The notes: generated by a model not told the origin, from the sequence alone. DNA of 64,000 nt from Candidatus Poribacteria bacterium (GCA_028819845.1 JAPPKS010000017.1:284686-348685), one strand, 5' to 3'. Positions 35,122-46,361 are shown, numbered from the stretch's first letter. Made by a program: numbers and translations.

Positions 35122-36663
35122 TTACGTTCCACCAGCGGCACAACGCAAAATCTCGGCTTGAGTCGCATCGTCATTATCAAATTCCCCCGAAATTTCACCC
35201 TCATGCAGAATTAGGATTCGATCACTCATGTTCAAGATTTCGGGGAACTCAGACGAAACCATCACGATCGCAACATCTTGGCGGGCAAGTTCAGCAATCA
35301 ACCGGTGAATCTCCGCTTTCGCAGCCACATCAATGCCGCGGGTAGGCTCGTCAAGGAGAAGAATCCTCGGCAGCGTCATCAAGCATTTGCCCAATACTAC
35401 CTTCTGTTGGTTGCCGCCGCTAAGGTGGCTAACTTGGGAATCGAGCGACGGCGCTTTAATTTGCAGAGAATCGACATAATTACGGCTCTGACGAAACTCT
35501 TCGTTCCAATTGATAATCCCATGTGGTGCAATCTTAGTCCCTCGTTCGGTGCACCTAGCATCAAGGCTGGCTAACGTCATGTTCGACTGCACAACAGCGT
35601 CAAGGATTAGCCCGAATCGCTTGCGATCCTCGCTGACAAGCCCAATTCCGTGCCGAATCGCGTCGCTGGGAGATTCAATCGAAACTTGAACACCATCTAC
35701 AACGATGTCTCCCGTGCACTTGCCCTGATATGCACCAAAAACGGCATTGATTAATTCTGTCCGCCCCGATCCCATCAGCCCGGCGATACCTAAAATTTCC
35801 CCCTGCCGTACAGAAAAGGATATATCTCTCAGGAACTGCCGGTCAGGTCTTTCTGGATGATATGAATTCAGATTTCGCACTTGCAACGCGAGTTCTCCAA
35901 ATTTCCTTTCACTTTTCGGGTAAAAATCCGTCAATTCGCGTCCAACCATCCGGGCAATCAATTCACTTTCACTGCACTCATTTACCGTGTAGGTACCCAC
36001 TGTCTTTCCGTCACGCAGGACAGTTACACGATTCGCAATCTCGAAGATTTCCTTGAGCTTGTGCGTGATGTAAATACAAGAGACTCCTTGTTCCCGCAAA
36101 CGGCGGAGAATGTGCGTCAACTTTTCTATTTCACTTTCAGTTAGCGCTGCGGTCGGTTCATCAAGTACGAGCAAGCGAGCGTCTCGCGACAGGGCTTTGG
36201 CGATTTCCACCATCTGCTGCCCTCCGATTCCCAACTGATTCACGGCGGTTTGAGGTTCTAGAGGGAGGCCAAAGTCTGACAGCAGACGCGCCGCTCGGTG
36301 ATACAACTGATTCCAATCAATGAAACCGAACCGTCCAGGCTCGCGGCCCAAAAAAATATTTTCGCCGACCGTCATATCTGGCACCAATGCGGGCTCCTGA
36401 TAGATTATCGCTACACCGGCATTTTCAGAGTCGCCGACTGTGCTAAAAATATGATCGCCCCCATTGAAACACAACGTACCCTCGTAATCGCCATGAGGGT
36501 ACACGCCGCCAAGTACCTTAATTAGCGTCGACTTGCCCGCGCCGTTTTCACCGCACAACGCGTGAATCTCGCCATGCTGCACATTGAATGAAACATCATT
36601 GAGCGCGCGGACGCCCGGAAAGTCTTTTGTTATGGATTGCATTTCGAGAAGCGGGTGTGTCAT
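35122..36663 (-). CDS. Sugar ABC transporter ATP-binding protein (two ABC domains, RbsA/MglA type)
   Basis: 513 aa with two fused nucleotide-binding domains. Domain 1 has GENGAGKSTLIK and a modified signature (LGIGGQQMVEIAKAL). Domain 2 has the degenerate P-loop GLMGSGRTELIN and the strict signature LSGGNQQKVVLGK, with a DEPTRGID Walker B. This is the pattern of ribose/galactose/xylose importers. No cognate permease or periplasmic binding protein is nearby, so the importer is split or the ATPase is shared. Confidence 0.92.
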   Translation of the reverse strand: MTHPLLEMQSITKDFPGVRALNDVSFNVQHGEIHALCGENGAGKSTLIKVLGGVYPHGDYEGTLCFNGGDHIFSTVGDSENAGVAIIYQEPALVPDMTVGENIFLGREPGRFGFIDWNQLYHRAARLLSDFGLPLEPQTAVNQLGIGGQQMVEIAKALSRDARLLVLDEPTAALTESEIEKLTHILRRLREQGVSCIYITHKLKEIFEIANRVTVLRDGKTVGTYTVNECSESELIARMVGRELTDFYPKSERKFGELALQVRNLNSYHPERPDRQFLRDISFSVRQGEILGIAGLMGSGRTELINAVFGAYQGKCTGDIVVDGVQVSIESPSDAIRHGIGLVSEDRKRFGLILDAVVQSNMTLASLDARCTERGTKIAPHGIINWNEEFRQSRNYVDSLQIKAPSLDSQVSHLSGGNQQKVVLGKCLMTLPRILLLDEPTRGIDVAAKAEIHRLIAELARQDVAIVMVSSEFPEILNMSDRILILHEGEISGEFDNDDATQAEILRCAAGGT

Positions 36664-36723
36664 TGTAAAATCAAAGTGAATCGCGTTCGATTAACCGCAG
36701 TTTTCTTCTGTTGACTTTTAATT

Positions 36724-38067
36724 CTAACTTACTCTCAGACGCACGGCAAAAGCGCCGTCAGTGCCGTGTTCATGCGGAAAGGTTTGTAGAAAACCTTCCG
36801 AAGTGATAGCGTGCGGAGGCATAGCCGGTAGAAATTCTCCTGCGCTTTCGATGACAATATTCGGACGTTTTTTGAGGAAACGGCGCACGACCATCTCGTT
36901 TTCTTCCGGTTCTGTGCTGCATGTACTATAAACTAGTACGCCGCCTGGCTTAACATGGCGCACCGCGTTTTGCAGAAGGTTAAGCTGTAGTTGAGCAAGC
37001 TCGTTAATCTGTTCGGGGGATTTATTCCACCGAATGTCCGGATGGCGGCGAAGGGTTCCGAATCCTGAACAGGGCGCGTCGATTAGGACGAAATCCGCAT
37101 ACTTGACGAATTCGAGCGAGTCGTTAACGGAATTTGCAACCTGTGGCAGAATATTTGTTATACCGAGTCGCTGGCAGTTCTCCTCAATTCTTCTAACCCT
37201 GTCCTGCGAAACATCTACAGCAACAATCTGCCCCGTGTTTCCCATGAGCTGCGCGATGTGGCTGGTCTTCCCGCCGGGTGCGGCACATAGATCCACAACC
37301 TTTTTCTCCGGTTGAGGATTTAGCAGGTGCGCCACTAACATCGCACTTTCATCTTGTACGTAGAACCAGCCATTGCGGTAAGCTTGCAACGACTGTAACG
37401 AAGGTGAATCCGCCAAAATCAAACCGTCGGGCGAAATCTGGCTTTCCTTTACCGTAACGCTATCCGCTCTGAGCGATTCGATTAATTCTTCGCGGTTAGT
37501 TTTCAAGGAATTAAGCCGGATAGATAGCGGTGCAATCTGATTACTTGCGCGGCAGAACGCCAGTGTCCACTCGGAATCGTAGTGAATTAGCCACCGTTTC
37601 ACCAACCACTGTGGATAGGAAAGAGAAATTGAGATATGCTGAAGCGGATCGGCTTGTAGTGAGGAAAACTCAAGGCGATTTGCATTTCGCTGCACCGAAC
37701 GCAGTACCGCGTTGATGAATTGCGCATGTTTCCGTTTAGGCTTCGCTAGTTCGACTGTTTCATATATAGCCGCATGCGGTGGAACCCTATCCAAGTGGAG
37801 CAACTGATATGCCCCTAGTCTCAAGATGTTGCGGCTTTTCAAATCCAATTGAAAGCGGGAATCTACAAATTGGCGGAGAATCCAGTCAAGTTTCTTCCTC
37901 CACCGAACCACACCATAAACAAGCTCATTTAGCAGACCGCAATCTAAAGCATCCAAACGGCTTTGAAGAATTGTACAATTAATTAACCGAGCAATAGGTG
38001 CATTGTCTTCTTCCAATCGGATTAGACAGTCCAACGCAAGTTGGCGAACAGAAGCAACTCTTTTCAT
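36724..38067 (-). CDS. rsmB: 16S rRNA (cytosine-967-C5) methyltransferase RsmB
   Basis: About 447 aa. The N-terminal NusB-like RNA-binding domain (about 1-130) is followed by a SAM-dependent m5C methyltransferase: VDLCAAPGGKTSHIAQLM (SAM loop), VDVSQDRVRR, IDAPCSGFGTLRRHPDIRW (motif IV Cys) and YSTCSTEPEENE (catalytic Cys motif VI). It acts on the small ribosomal subunit. The ATG at 38067 is preferred over an upstream TTG at 38088; neither has a clear SD. Confidence 0.93.
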   Translation of the reverse strand: MKRVASVRQLALDCLIRLEEDNAPIARLINCTILQSRLDALDCGLLNELVYGVVRWRKKLDWILRQFVDSRFQLDLKSRNILRLGAYQLLHLDRVPPHAAIYETVELAKPKRKHAQFINAVLRSVQRNANRLEFSSLQADPLQHISISLSYPQWLVKRWLIHYDSEWTLAFCRASNQIAPLSIRLNSLKTNREELIESLRADSVTVKESQISPDGLILADSPSLQSLQAYRNGWFYVQDESAMLVAHLLNPQPEKKVVDLCAAPGGKTSHIAQLMGNTGQIVAVDVSQDRVRRIEENCQRLGITNILPQVANSVNDSLEFVKYADFVLIDAPCSGFGTLRRHPDIRWNKSPEQINELAQLQLNLLQNAVRHVKPGGVLVYSTCSTEPEENEMVVRRFLKKRPNIVIESAGEFLPAMPPHAITSEGFLQTFPHEHGTDGAFAVRLRVS

Positions 38068-38117
38068 TATGCATGGGAGACATGTCAACTATGCTGGATG
38101 TAGGAAGATTAGTAGTG

Positions 38118-38186
38118 AGGATATTTTATCCTGTAAACGTGTGTGATATTTACGGCAACTGATTTCACGCCGATTTTCGAAATCAG
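38118..38186. promoter_or_regulatory. Two inverted repeats between GAPDH and rsmB genes
   Basis: AGGATA-TTT-TATCCT (38118-38132) and CTGATTTC/GAAATCAG arms with a 12-base loop (38159-38186). They lie upstream of rsmB (minus) and downstream of the GAPDH gene. They could be an operator for rsmB; no confident promoter or terminator is seen. Confidence 0.25.
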
Positions 38187-38235
38187 CTAGCGCAGCGAAA
38201 ATCAATAGGATGCTAAATCTTCGAGGTTGAAAGGG

Positions 38236-39681
38236 TTACCGCGGAAAAGCGGGAAGTTCCAAACCTGCAATGTACTGGAGAATGCGAATCACTTGGTGGC
38301 TGTAACCAAATTCGTTGTCATACCAGACGTATAGCACGCACCGATTGCCAGACACAATGGTTGCTAGCGAGTCAACTATTCCCGTCTTCAAAGTGCCGAT
38401 AAAGTCGCTCGAAACCGCATCCGGCGAACTGGTGAAATCAATCTGTCCTTGCAACGGCGAGTCGAGCGAAATGGCGCGCAGATAGTTGTTTACTTCCCTT
38501 ACCGTACTCACCTCGTTTAGCGTTAAATGCAGGATAGCGAGTGATACATTCGGGGTTGGAACCCGAATCGCATTAGCCGTTAGCCTGCCGGACAATTCCG
38601 GCAATACTTTGCCTACCGCTTCAGCAGCGCCTGTTTCTGTAATTACCATGTTCAGCGGCGCGCCACGCCCTCTTCGACTCTTTTTGTGGTAATTGTCAAT
38701 CAGGTTTTGGTCATTGGTGTAAGCGTGGCAAGTTTCAATGTGACCTTCTTCAATTTGGAATCGGTCGTGCATCACCTTAAGAACCGGAACAATAGCGTTG
38801 GTAGTGCAGCTAGCAGCGGAGACAATCTTCTCGCCATCCATGATGGCATGGTTATTTACGCCATAAACAACATTTGGAACTTCTTCTTTGCCCGGCGCAG
38901 TGAGGATAATTTTTGCGGCGCCTTCGGCTTTGAGATGCCGTTCAAGTCCGCGCCGATCCCGCCAAACACCGGTGTTATCAAGGACAATCGCATTTTGAAT
39001 GCCATATCGGCTGTAGTCAGCCTGTTCAGGGCTATCTGCGTATAGGAGACGAATCATGTTACCATTAGCAATGAAGGCGTTTTCTGACTCGTTGACTATA
39101 ATGGTGCCTTTGAACGAACCATGGACGGAATCACGGCGTAGGAGGCTTGCCCGCTTCGGCAGGTCGCCTCTGATTTCGTTGCGCACGACGACTGCCCGCA
39201 ACCTCAACCTGCCGCCGCCGCTGCTTCTTTGAATGAGAATCCGAGCGAGAGTTCGTCCGATCCGTCCAAATCCATAAAGGACGACATCTTGCGGTGCAGC
39301 CAAGGTCATCTTTTCACCGTTGTTGATATCAGCCAGTTCGGTTCTAACAAAGGTGTCTAGGGACGCGCCTGTCTCATTGCGCAGATACATTGTAGTCAAC
39401 TTGCCGATGTCAATTCGAGCTGGTGAAAGGTTCAATTGGCTCATCGCTTGAAGAATGGGTAAGCTTGTGAAAGCAGAAAGTTCGTCTTGGACAATCTGCC
39501 GAGAAAAACGGTGAGCCTTTAGAATATCAATGGTCGAGCCATGAACTAGAGAATGGCCGTAAACGGTAGTAACCACGCCATGATTACGGTAAAGTTCTCC
39601 AATCAGTGGGATCATCGACTCGGCGGCTTCTTCCCGCTGCCTCCAGTCGTTAGAATAAGATTCCATTTTCAAATCTCTCAT
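38236..39681 (-). CDS. gap: Glyceraldehyde-3-phosphate dehydrogenase, long form
   Basis: 481 aa, longer than the usual 330-340 because of an N-terminal extension of about 125 residues, as in the long GAPDH group known from several bacteria. The NAD-binding VVLYGFGRIGRTLARIL begins near 130. The catalytic cysteine is in SAASCTTNAIVP, the catalytic His in the ETCHAYTNDQN region, and the C-terminal signature is WYDNEFGYSHQVIR. Reversible oxidation of G3P in glycolysis or gluconeogenesis. The ATG at 39681 has GAGGAA upstream. Confidence 0.92.
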   Translation of the reverse strand: MRDLKMESYSNDWRQREEAAESMIPLIGELYRNHGVVTTVYGHSLVHGSTIDILKAHRFSRQIVQDELSAFTSLPILQAMSQLNLSPARIDIGKLTTMYLRNETGASLDTFVRTELADINNGEKMTLAAPQDVVLYGFGRIGRTLARILIQRSSGGGRLRLRAVVVRNEIRGDLPKRASLLRRDSVHGSFKGTIIVNESENAFIANGNMIRLLYADSPEQADYSRYGIQNAIVLDNTGVWRDRRGLERHLKAEGAAKIILTAPGKEEVPNVVYGVNNHAIMDGEKIVSAASCTTNAIVPVLKVMHDRFQIEEGHIETCHAYTNDQNLIDNYHKKSRRGRGAPLNMVITETGAAEAVGKVLPELSGRLTANAIRVPTPNVSLAILHLTLNEVSTVREVNNYLRAISLDSPLQGQIDFTSSPDAVSSDFIGTLKTGIVDSLATIVSGNRCVLYVWYDNEFGYSHQVIRILQYIAGLELPAFPR

Positions 39682-39765
39682 CTGTTCCTCATTTCTTTAT
39701 AGCTGGTTTGACTACCATTAACACGTTGCATACTGAGCTGTCCTAGTACGGACGCGCTTACTAAT

Positions 39766-42700
39766 TTACAATTTTGTGTAATAATCCTGAAGCGGCGCAA
39801 CAGTTAACTTTTCACGGCGAAGCGCCTCAATACCGTTGATGGCAGCGGATGCACCGGGGATAGTGGAAAACAGTGGAATGCCATAATCAATTGTTATCTT
39901 TCTTATCAACTGTTCCGCGGGATGATGGTCGTAACCTGTAGGAGTATTGATAATAAGGTCTACATCTTGATTTTTAACATAGTCGTGAATTGTGGGGCGT
40001 CCTTTTCCTATACTATGGACTAACGAAACCTCCAACCCATTCCTACGCAACACCTTTGCCGTTCCGTGAGTTGCTATCAATTGAAATCCAATGTCAGAGA
40101 GCTTCTTGGCGATAAATATGATTGCGCGCTTATCTTTGTTTTTGACGCTGATGAACGCCCGTCCATTGACGGGCAAGGAGTAGCCGCACGCCTTTTGTGC
40201 TTTGGCAAATGCTTGAGAAAGATCTTCGTCGATGCCCATCACCTCGCCTGTCGATTTCATCTCGGGCCCAAGTTGCGAATTTGCTCCCGGAAAGCGATTG
40301 AACGGAAATACGGGGGCTTTCACACAGAAATAGTTCCTTTCGATTTCTTCGGTAAATCCGATTTCCTCTAGGGTTTTTCCCGCCATAATCCGCGCCGCAT
40401 GTTTTGCCAACGGTACCCCAATCGCTTTGCTGACAAACGGTATAGTCCGTGAGGCGCGCGGGTTGACCTCCAACACATAGATTTCGTTGTTCTTGATAGC
40501 ATACTGAACGTTCATCAGTCCACGAACGTTGAGTGCCTTTGCCAGCGCGTAAGTATACCGTTTCAGTTCGCCAAGTTGTTCTTCCACAAGAGTATAAGGG
40601 GGCAGCACGCAATCACTGTCTCCGGAATGGATTCCAGCTTCTTCAATGTGCTCCATGATACCCCCGACGAGGGTTGTTCTGCCGTCTGAAATTGCGTCGA
40701 CATCCACCTCGATTGCATCTTCCAAATACTTGTCGATTAAAACCGGATGTTCGGGTGAAGCGGCAACTGCGGAGTCCATGTATTCCTGCAACAGGGTTTG
40801 GTCGTAGACAATCTGCATTGCGCGCCCGCCGAGAACATACGAGGGGCGAACAATGACTGGATAGCCAAGTGACGCGGCGATTGGTTTGGCTTCTTCAATC
40901 GATGTTGCAGTTCCGTTTGGCGGTTGTACCAGACCTATTTCATCCAATACAGCTTTGAACAGTTTTCGATCTTCCGACCGCGCAATGTCATCGGGACTGG
41001 TTCCGACAATGCGTACGCCTGCGTCTTTAAGTGCAAGTGCAAGATTCAAGGGGGTTTGCCCACCGAATTGAACGATAACGCCGTCAGGTTGCTCGCGATC
41101 GATAATGTTCAACACATCTTCAAGCGTGAGCGGTTCAAAATACAGACGGTCCGAGGTATCATAGTCTGTACTCACTGTTTCAGGATTGCTATTGACCATA
41201 ATCGTCTCAAACCCATCCTCCTTAAGCGCCATAGCTGCGTGAACGCAACAATAGTCAAACTCAATTCCCTGGCCTATCCGATTTGGCCCCCCGCCCAAAA
41301 TGATAATCTTGCTTTTTGAAGTTGGGTGAACTTCATCCTCGCTGCTATAAGTTGAATAGTAGTAGGGTGTTACCGCCTCAAATTCAGCGGCGCATGTATC
41401 AACCGTCTTATATGTTGTTTCGATTCCAGCTTTCTTCCGCAACAACCTGACGTCTGATTCAGAAACATCCCAGAGCCCGGCAACCTGGCGGTCTGAAAAT
41501 CCATACTGTTTCGACTTGCGGAGCAGGGACATCAACTCGCGAGGCAATGGGGCAACACGCGATTCTGATGTCGGTTTTTTCATTTCCTCCCTTCCCTGTT
41601 TCGTCAGGTGTGTTTCAAAATCGACTATCTCCTTGACGTTATACAAAAAGAAGGGATCTATTTTTGTATGGCCGTACACCTGGTCTACACTCATACCGCC
41701 TTGGAAGGCCTGTTTGATATAAAAGAGCCGTTCAACGTTCGGAAAGGTCAGTTTTTCGGGCAATTCAGAAACTGGGAGATTTTGTACGTGCCGATCTCCA
41801 AGCCCATACCACCCTGTTTCCAACGAACGTAAACCCTTCTGCAATGCTTCTTTGAAAGTCCGCCCAATCGCCATCGCTTCTCCAACCGATTTCATTTGGG
41901 TGGTCAGGGTTCCATCGGCATCCGGAAATTTTTCGAACGCCCAACGCGGGATTTTGACGACAACGTAATCAATTGTAGGCTCAAAGGAAGCCGGGGTTTG
42001 GCGGGTGATGTCGTTGGGAATTTCATCAAGCGTATAGCCAACTGCAAGTTTTGCCGCAATCTTGGCGATTGGAAATCCTGTGGCTTTGGACGCGAGTGCA
42101 GAACTCCTCGAAACGCGCGGATTCATTTCGATGACGACCTGTTCTCCTGTCTGGGGGTGGACGGCGAATTGGACATTTGAGCCGCCCGTATCTACGCCTA
42201 TTTCTCTGATTATCTTGATGGCTGCATCTCGCATCTTCTGATATTCTTTGTCTGTCAACGTCTGGACAGGCGCAACTGTAATGCTATCACCCGTATGGAT
42301 GCCCATTGGGTCAACATTTTCAATTGAACAGATAATCACGACATTATCCGCATGATCGCGCATCACCTCTAGTTCAAATTCTTTCCACCCAATTACTGAC
42401 TCTTCAATTAAAACCTCATTGACTGGACTCAATGCCAAGCCATGTTCGACCATCACCTGAAACTCTTCGATGTTATACGCAATGCCGCCGCCTGTTCCGC
42501 CCAGTGTGAACGCCGGACGGATAATTGCGGGGTATCCAATTGAAGAAACTACACTTACGGCGTCTTCAACGGAATGCACGACGCCGCTATTTGGTACCGA
42601 CAATCCGATTCGCTGCATTGACCGCTTAAAGAGTTCGCGATCTTCTGCCTTTTTGATAGCCTCAAGCTTCGCGCCAATCAATTCAACCTTATACGTGTCT

Positions 42701-43023
42701 AGCACGCCGGCTTCCGCAAGTTCAACTGAGACGTTTAACCCGGTTTGGCCTCCCAACGTTGGCAGCAAGGCGTCAGGACGTTCGCTCGCGATGATCCGTT
42801 CGACCACATCCGCCGTAATCGGCTCAATATAAGTTCGGTCTGCAAATTCCGGGTCAGTCATGATCGTAGCCGGATTACTGTTCACCAGGACAATCTCAAA
42901 TCCTTCCTCTTGCAAGGCTTTGCAGGCTTGCGCCCCGGAATAGTCAAATTCGCAGGCCTGGCCAATAATAATGGGCCCTGAGCCGATGATTAATATCTTC
43001 TCAATGTCGGTTCGCTTTGGCAT
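39766..43023 (-). CDS. carB: Carbamoyl-phosphate synthase large subunit
   Basis: 1085 aa, normal family length (about 1070). Two ATP-grasp synthetase halves, each starting with a GSGP- or GGGPNRIGQ-type nucleotide motif ([13 protein letters not shown] near 18; [13 protein letters not shown] near 580), and a C-terminal MGS-like allosteric domain. It makes carbamoyl phosphate from bicarbonate, ammonia supplied by CarA, and ATP for pyrimidine and arginine synthesis. Last gene of the pyrR-pyrC-carA-carB group, 81 bases after carA. Confidence 0.97.
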   Translation of the reverse strand: MPKRTDIEKILIIGSGPIIIGQACEFDYSGAQACKALQEEGFEIVLVNSNPATIMTDPEFADRTYIEPITADVVERIIASERPDALLPTLGGQTGLNVSVELAEAGVLDTYKVELIGAKLEAIKKAEDRELFKRSMQRIGLSVPNSGVVHSVEDAVSVVSSIGYPAIIRPAFTLGGTGGGIAYNIEEFQVMVEHGLALSPVNEVLIEESVIGWKEFELEVMRDHADNVVIICSIENVDPMGIHTGDSITVAPVQTLTDKEYQKMRDAAIKIIREIGVDTGGSNVQFAVHPQTGEQVVIEMNPRVSRSSALASKATGFPIAKIAAKLAVGYTLDEIPNDITRQTPASFEPTIDYVVVKIPRWAFEKFPDADGTLTTQMKSVGEAMAIGRTFKEALQKGLRSLETGWYGLGDRHVQNLPVSELPEKLTFPNVERLFYIKQAFQGGMSVDQVYGHTKIDPFFLYNVKEIVDFETHLTKQGREEMKKPTSESRVAPLPRELMSLLRKSKQYGFSDRQVAGLWDVSESDVRLLRKKAGIETTYKTVDTCAAEFEAVTPYYYSTYSSEDEVHPTSKSKIIILGGGPNRIGQGIEFDYCCVHAAMALKEDGFETIMVNSNPETVSTDYDTSDRLYFEPLTLEDVLNIIDREQPDGVIVQFGGQTPLNLALALKDAGVRIVGTSPDDIARSEDRKLFKAVLDEIGLVQPPNGTATSIEEAKPIAASLGYPVIVRPSYVLGGRAMQIVYDQTLLQEYMDSAVAASPEHPVLIDKYLEDAIEVDVDAISDGRTTLVGGIMEHIEEAGIHSGDSDCVLPPYTLVEEQLGELKRYTYALAKALNVRGLMNVQYAIKNNEIYVLEVNPRASRTIPFVSKAIGVPLAKHAARIMAGKTLEEIGFTEEIERNYFCVKAPVFPFNRFPGANSQLGPEMKSTGEVMGIDEDLSQAFAKAQKACGYSLPVNGRAFISVKNKDKRAIIFIAKKLSDIGFQLIATHGTAKVLRRNGLEVSLVHSIGKGRPTIHDYVKNQDVDLIINTPTGYDHHPAEQLIRKITIDYGIPLFSTIPGASAAINGIEALRREKLTVAPLQDYYTKL

Positions 43024-43104
43024 GGTCTTCGTCGCATCAATTGAGCAACTGGCGATAGTCTTCCGAAGACCATCGCACCCGCTCGTCGTTCGATTGATCG
43101 CTTT

Positions 43105-44277
43105 TCATTTCATAAGGTCTGTAAATTGCTCGAAAAGATAACTTGCATCATGAGGGCCGGGCGACGCTTCCGGATGATACTGTACGGCGAAAACGGGATG
43201 TTCCAAATGCCGAATTCCTTCGAGGGTATAGTCATTCAGATTTAGGTGTGTAATCTCTATGGTGTTTGGCAATGAGTCGATGTCTACACAGAAACCGTGG
43301 TTTTGGGCGGTAATTTCCACCTTGTTAGTTTCAAGCCGTTTGACCGGCTGATTTGCGCCTCGATGTCCAAATTTGAGTTTGAATCTCTTTCCCCCGAGCG
43401 CAAGCCCTAATAGTTGATGGCCCAAACAGATACCGAAGATTGGCTTTCTGCCAATAAGTTTCTTGATTGTCTCAAGTGCATAATCAACTGCGTCCGGGTC
43501 GCCGGGGCCGTTCGATAAAAAGATACCATCAGGGTTCGCCGCAAGAATCTCTTCCGCCTTGGTTTGGGCTGGAACAACCTGCACTTGACAACCGTGTTGA
43601 GTGAGTTGGCGCAGAATATTGTACTTTATCCCGAAGTCCATTGCGATAACACGAAACTGCGGCTCCGGTACGGCTCCGACTGGCGATGAATCGAAATCAA
43701 TTGTCATTTGCTGACTGCTCTGGCGCTTGGTTAAATCTGAATGAGGCAAAGAATTCGGATGCGGATTAGCATCCTTCCACAAGTACGGATTTGGGCAGGT
43801 CACGCGTTTAACTAAGTCTGCGCCTATCAACCCCTGCCACGCCCGCGCTTTTGCAATCAGTTGCCGGGCGTCACAACTTTCCGACGATAGAACCCCATTC
43901 ATAACGCCGTGAACTCTAAGCCTTTTGGTTAAGGCGCGAGTATCGACACCGTGGATTCCGATAACTCCATTTTCTTCTAGGTACGTACCCAGGCTGCGGC
44001 GGGAGCGCCAATTACTATAATGCGCACTATATTCACGCACAACAAATCCTTCGACCTGTGGGACAATTGATTCAACATCAACATCATTGCAGCCGTAATT
44101 TCCGATTAACGGATATGTCATCGCCACAATCTGTCCTTTATAGGATGGATCCGTGAGGATTTCTTGATAACCCGTCATACTAGTATTGAAGACAACCTCG
44201 CCGACGGACTCCCCGGCGGCGCCGAAATGTTCGCCTTCGTAGATTGTGCCGTCTGCTAATGCTAATATTGCTTTCAT
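43105..44277 (-). CDS. carA: Carbamoyl-phosphate synthase small (glutaminase) subunit
   Basis: 390 aa. N-terminal CPSase_sm_chain domain ([26 protein letters not shown]), then class I glutamine amidotransferase with [11 protein letters not shown] (nucleophilic Cys) and a C-terminal [12 protein letters not shown] supplying His and Glu. It hydrolyses glutamine and channels ammonia to CarB. About 100 bases after pyrC. Confidence 0.97.
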   Translation of the reverse strand: MKAILALADGTIYEGEHFGAAGESVGEVVFNTSMTGYQEILTDPSYKGQIVAMTYPLIGNYGCNDVDVESIVPQVEGFVVREYSAHYSNWRSRRSLGTYLEENGVIGIHGVDTRALTKRLRVHGVMNGVLSSESCDARQLIAKARAWQGLIGADLVKRVTCPNPYLWKDANPHPNSLPHSDLTKRQSSQQMTIDFDSSPVGAVPEPQFRVIAMDFGIKYNILRQLTQHGCQVQVVPAQTKAEEILAANPDGIFLSNGPGDPDAVDYALETIKKLIGRKPIFGICLGHQLLGLALGGKRFKLKFGHRGANQPVKRLETNKVEITAQNHGFCVDIDSLPNTIEITHLNLNDYTLEGIRHLEHPVFAVQYHPEASPGPHDASYLFEQFTDLMK

Positions 44278-44380
44278 TATTTTGAATCACCTCAACACTG
44301 GAAGCGGAAGTCTTTGTGCGTGTTGTGCATTAGACGGAGTGGTGTGCGCCTGCTTATGAAATTTACCTGATTCTTTGGCA

Positions 44381-45670
44381 TTAGCCGTCATTGAGGACTG
44401 AATGCGTCACTTCTCCGCCACGAATGGTCATCACGGGGCAACTCCTCAACGCCCAGCCCCTGAAAGGCGTATTACGGCCTTTGGACTCGAATTGCGCAGG
44501 ATCAACTTTAACTTCTCGTTTTGGATCGATTAGCGTTACGTCAGCGGCCGCACCGATGGAGAGGGTACCGCGGTCGATATTCAAAATTTTCGCTGGGGTA
44601 CACGTCATCTTTGCAATGGCTTCCGATAGCCTAAGCCGCCCAGAACCAATGAGTTTAGTGAAAACTAGCGGAACGCAGGTTTCCGACCCGACGATGCCGG
44701 GAGGGGCGTCGTCCATCCCCTGCGCTTTCTCAAACGGAGCGTGAGGGGCATGATCAGTAGCAATGGCATCAAGTGTTCCATCAATCAGACCATCAACCAC
44801 TGCGCGAACGTCAGCCTCGGTTCGCAAGGGCGGGTGCATTTTTGCGTTTGCACCGTGCTCTTCGACAGCGGCTTCGGTGAGCGTGAAATGGTGCGGTGTG
44901 GCTTCAGCCGTCACATGGACGCCCCTGCGCTTTCCCCACCGAACCAGCTCGACAGTTCCAGCCGTGCTGACGTGTAAAACGTGGAGATGTCCGCCTGTTA
45001 ACTCGGCAAGCATAATGTCACGGGCGGCAATAATGTCTTCCGCTGCGTTGGGACTGCCGGGCAGATTCAGCCTGTTCGAGGTTTCGCCGAGGTTCATCAC
45101 CGTGCCCGCATTCAGATTGTGTTCTTCGCAGTGGACTGCAACGGGAAAGCCGAGTTGCGCGCTCCAGGCTAACACCTCGCGCATAAGCGCGGCGTTCATG
45201 ACGGTTTTGCCATCATCGGACAATGCGACCGCTCCGGCTTCTAGCAATGCAGGAACATCGGTAACTTCTTCCCCCGTGAGGTTTTTTGTGATGCTGCCGA
45301 TGGGGAACACGTTAGCGACACCGCTTTTTTCAGCTTGCGACCGGATAAATCGAATGACCTCCGGGGAATCAGCAACCGGTTGCGTATTCGCCATACAGGC
45401 AACCGATGTAAATCCACCCGCGGCTGCCGCACGGGTGCCCGATTTGATGGTTTCTTTGTGCTCAAAACCGGGTTCCCGCAGATGGACATGCATGTCAATC
45501 AATCCCGGCGTAACGATCAATCCCTCCGCATCAATAACCCTATCCGCTTCAACTTCAATTCGTTCCCCAATTTGGGCGATTTTTCCGCCGCAGATGAGTA
45601 GATTCTGAATCGAATCAACCTGATTGGCGGGATCAACGATGTGGCCATTGCAGATGAGAATCCGATTCAT
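44381..45670 (-). CDS. pyrC: Dihydroorotase
   Basis: 429 aa, class I dihydroorotase of the amidohydrolase superfamily. The zinc ligands are in GLIDMHVHLREPGFEHKE, with the later His in VHCEEH and HVLHVS and the catalytic Asp in ATDHAPH. It cyclises carbamoyl-aspartate. Its ATG overlaps the pyrR stop (ATGA), so the two are translationally coupled. No aspartate carbamoyltransferase (pyrB) is in the window. Confidence 0.96.
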   Translation of the reverse strand: MNRILICNGHIVDPANQVDSIQNLLICGGKIAQIGERIEVEADRVIDAEGLIVTPGLIDMHVHLREPGFEHKETIKSGTRAAAAGGFTSVACMANTQPVADSPEVIRFIRSQAEKSGVANVFPIGSITKNLTGEEVTDVPALLEAGAVALSDDGKTVMNAALMREVLAWSAQLGFPVAVHCEEHNLNAGTVMNLGETSNRLNLPGSPNAAEDIIAARDIMLAELTGGHLHVLHVSTAGTVELVRWGKRRGVHVTAEATPHHFTLTEAAVEEHGANAKMHPPLRTEADVRAVVDGLIDGTLDAIATDHAPHAPFEKAQGMDDAPPGIVGSETCVPLVFTKLIGSGRLRLSEAIAKMTCTPAKILNIDRGTLSIGAAADVTLIDPKREVKVDPAQFESKGRNTPFRGWALRSCPVMTIRGGEVTHSVLNDG

Positions 45671-46212
45671 TCGCCGCCCTCATAAATCGCCGCTCGATCC
45701 GACCCGTGCTCTTCGACCAATTGGACACGCACAATTTCCTTTCGCGATGTCGGGATATTTTTGCCAACATAATTCGCGGAGATTGGCAGTTCACGATGTC
45801 CTCGATCGATGAGCACTGCAAGTCGAATTGCCGCAGGACGTCCAAAATCCATGACGGCATCCATCGCGGCGCGGATTGTGCGTCCGGTGTAGATAACTTC
45901 ATCTACCAGAATCACGCATTTACCTTCAACGCTGAACGGGATGTCCGTCCGGTTAATTTTTATCTCTTCTTCGTACAGATTGACATCATCTCGATACAAT
46001 CGCACGTCAACTACGCCCACCGGGACTTCAATATTTTCAATAGTTTCCAAGTTTTTTGCAATGCGGTTTGCCAAGTGATCCCCGCGGCTCTTAATCCCAA
46101 TCAGCGCGAGATCGGCAATTTCTCGATGATTGTGCTCCACAATCTCATGTGATATTCGGGTCAACGCACGTCGAATATCCTCGGACGTCATTACCTGTGT
46201 TTTTTCGCGCAT
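45667..46212 (-). CDS. pyrR: PyrR, pyrimidine operon regulator / uracil phosphoribosyltransferase
   Basis: 181 aa. The PRPP-binding signature VILVDEVIYTGRTIRAA lies near 100, and the upstream region ALIGIKSRGDHLA is typical of PyrR. In Gram-positive bacteria it binds nascent pyr mRNA and promotes termination, and has weak UPRTase activity. No obvious PyrR-binding loop or attenuator is visible in the 133 bases before it or between the pyr genes, so its role here may differ. Good SD (GAGGTG). Confidence 0.93.
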   Translation of the reverse strand: MREKTQVMTSEDIRRALTRISHEIVEHNHREIADLALIGIKSRGDHLANRIAKNLETIENIEVPVGVVDVRLYRDDVNLYEEEIKINRTDIPFSVEGKCVILVDEVIYTGRTIRAAMDAVMDFGRPAAIRLAVLIDRGHRELPISANYVGKNIPTSRKEIVRVQLVEEHGSDRAAIYEGGE

Positions 46213-46339
46213 TTTGAAAACACCTCTTCACTGAATTACGCTGAACAAGTCAATTTTGCGGTAATTTAATAAGAGTTTTATTTCCCCTAAGGCTAGTGAT
46301 TATTTGGAGACTATCGCGGTTCCTGTTCGGTCGCTTGAT

Positions 46340-46361
46340 CCTTCGCTATTCACTCAGTTGA
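46340..46361 (-). repeat. MITE fragment overlapping the end of the HD gene
   Basis: On the minus strand these 22 bases match the MITE body (AACTGAGCGAATAGCGAAGG in copies 1 and 2) at all but one position. They include the last codons and the TAG stop of the HD phosphohydrolase gene. Confidence 0.6.

Noticed and set aside
44763-45608. 281-codon plus-strand ORF over pyrC
   Set aside because: Antisense shadow; pyrC on the minus strand has all catalytic motifs.
46213-46345. PyrR-dependent attenuator before pyrR
   Set aside because: No PyrR-binding loop or terminator/antiterminator pair is visible.
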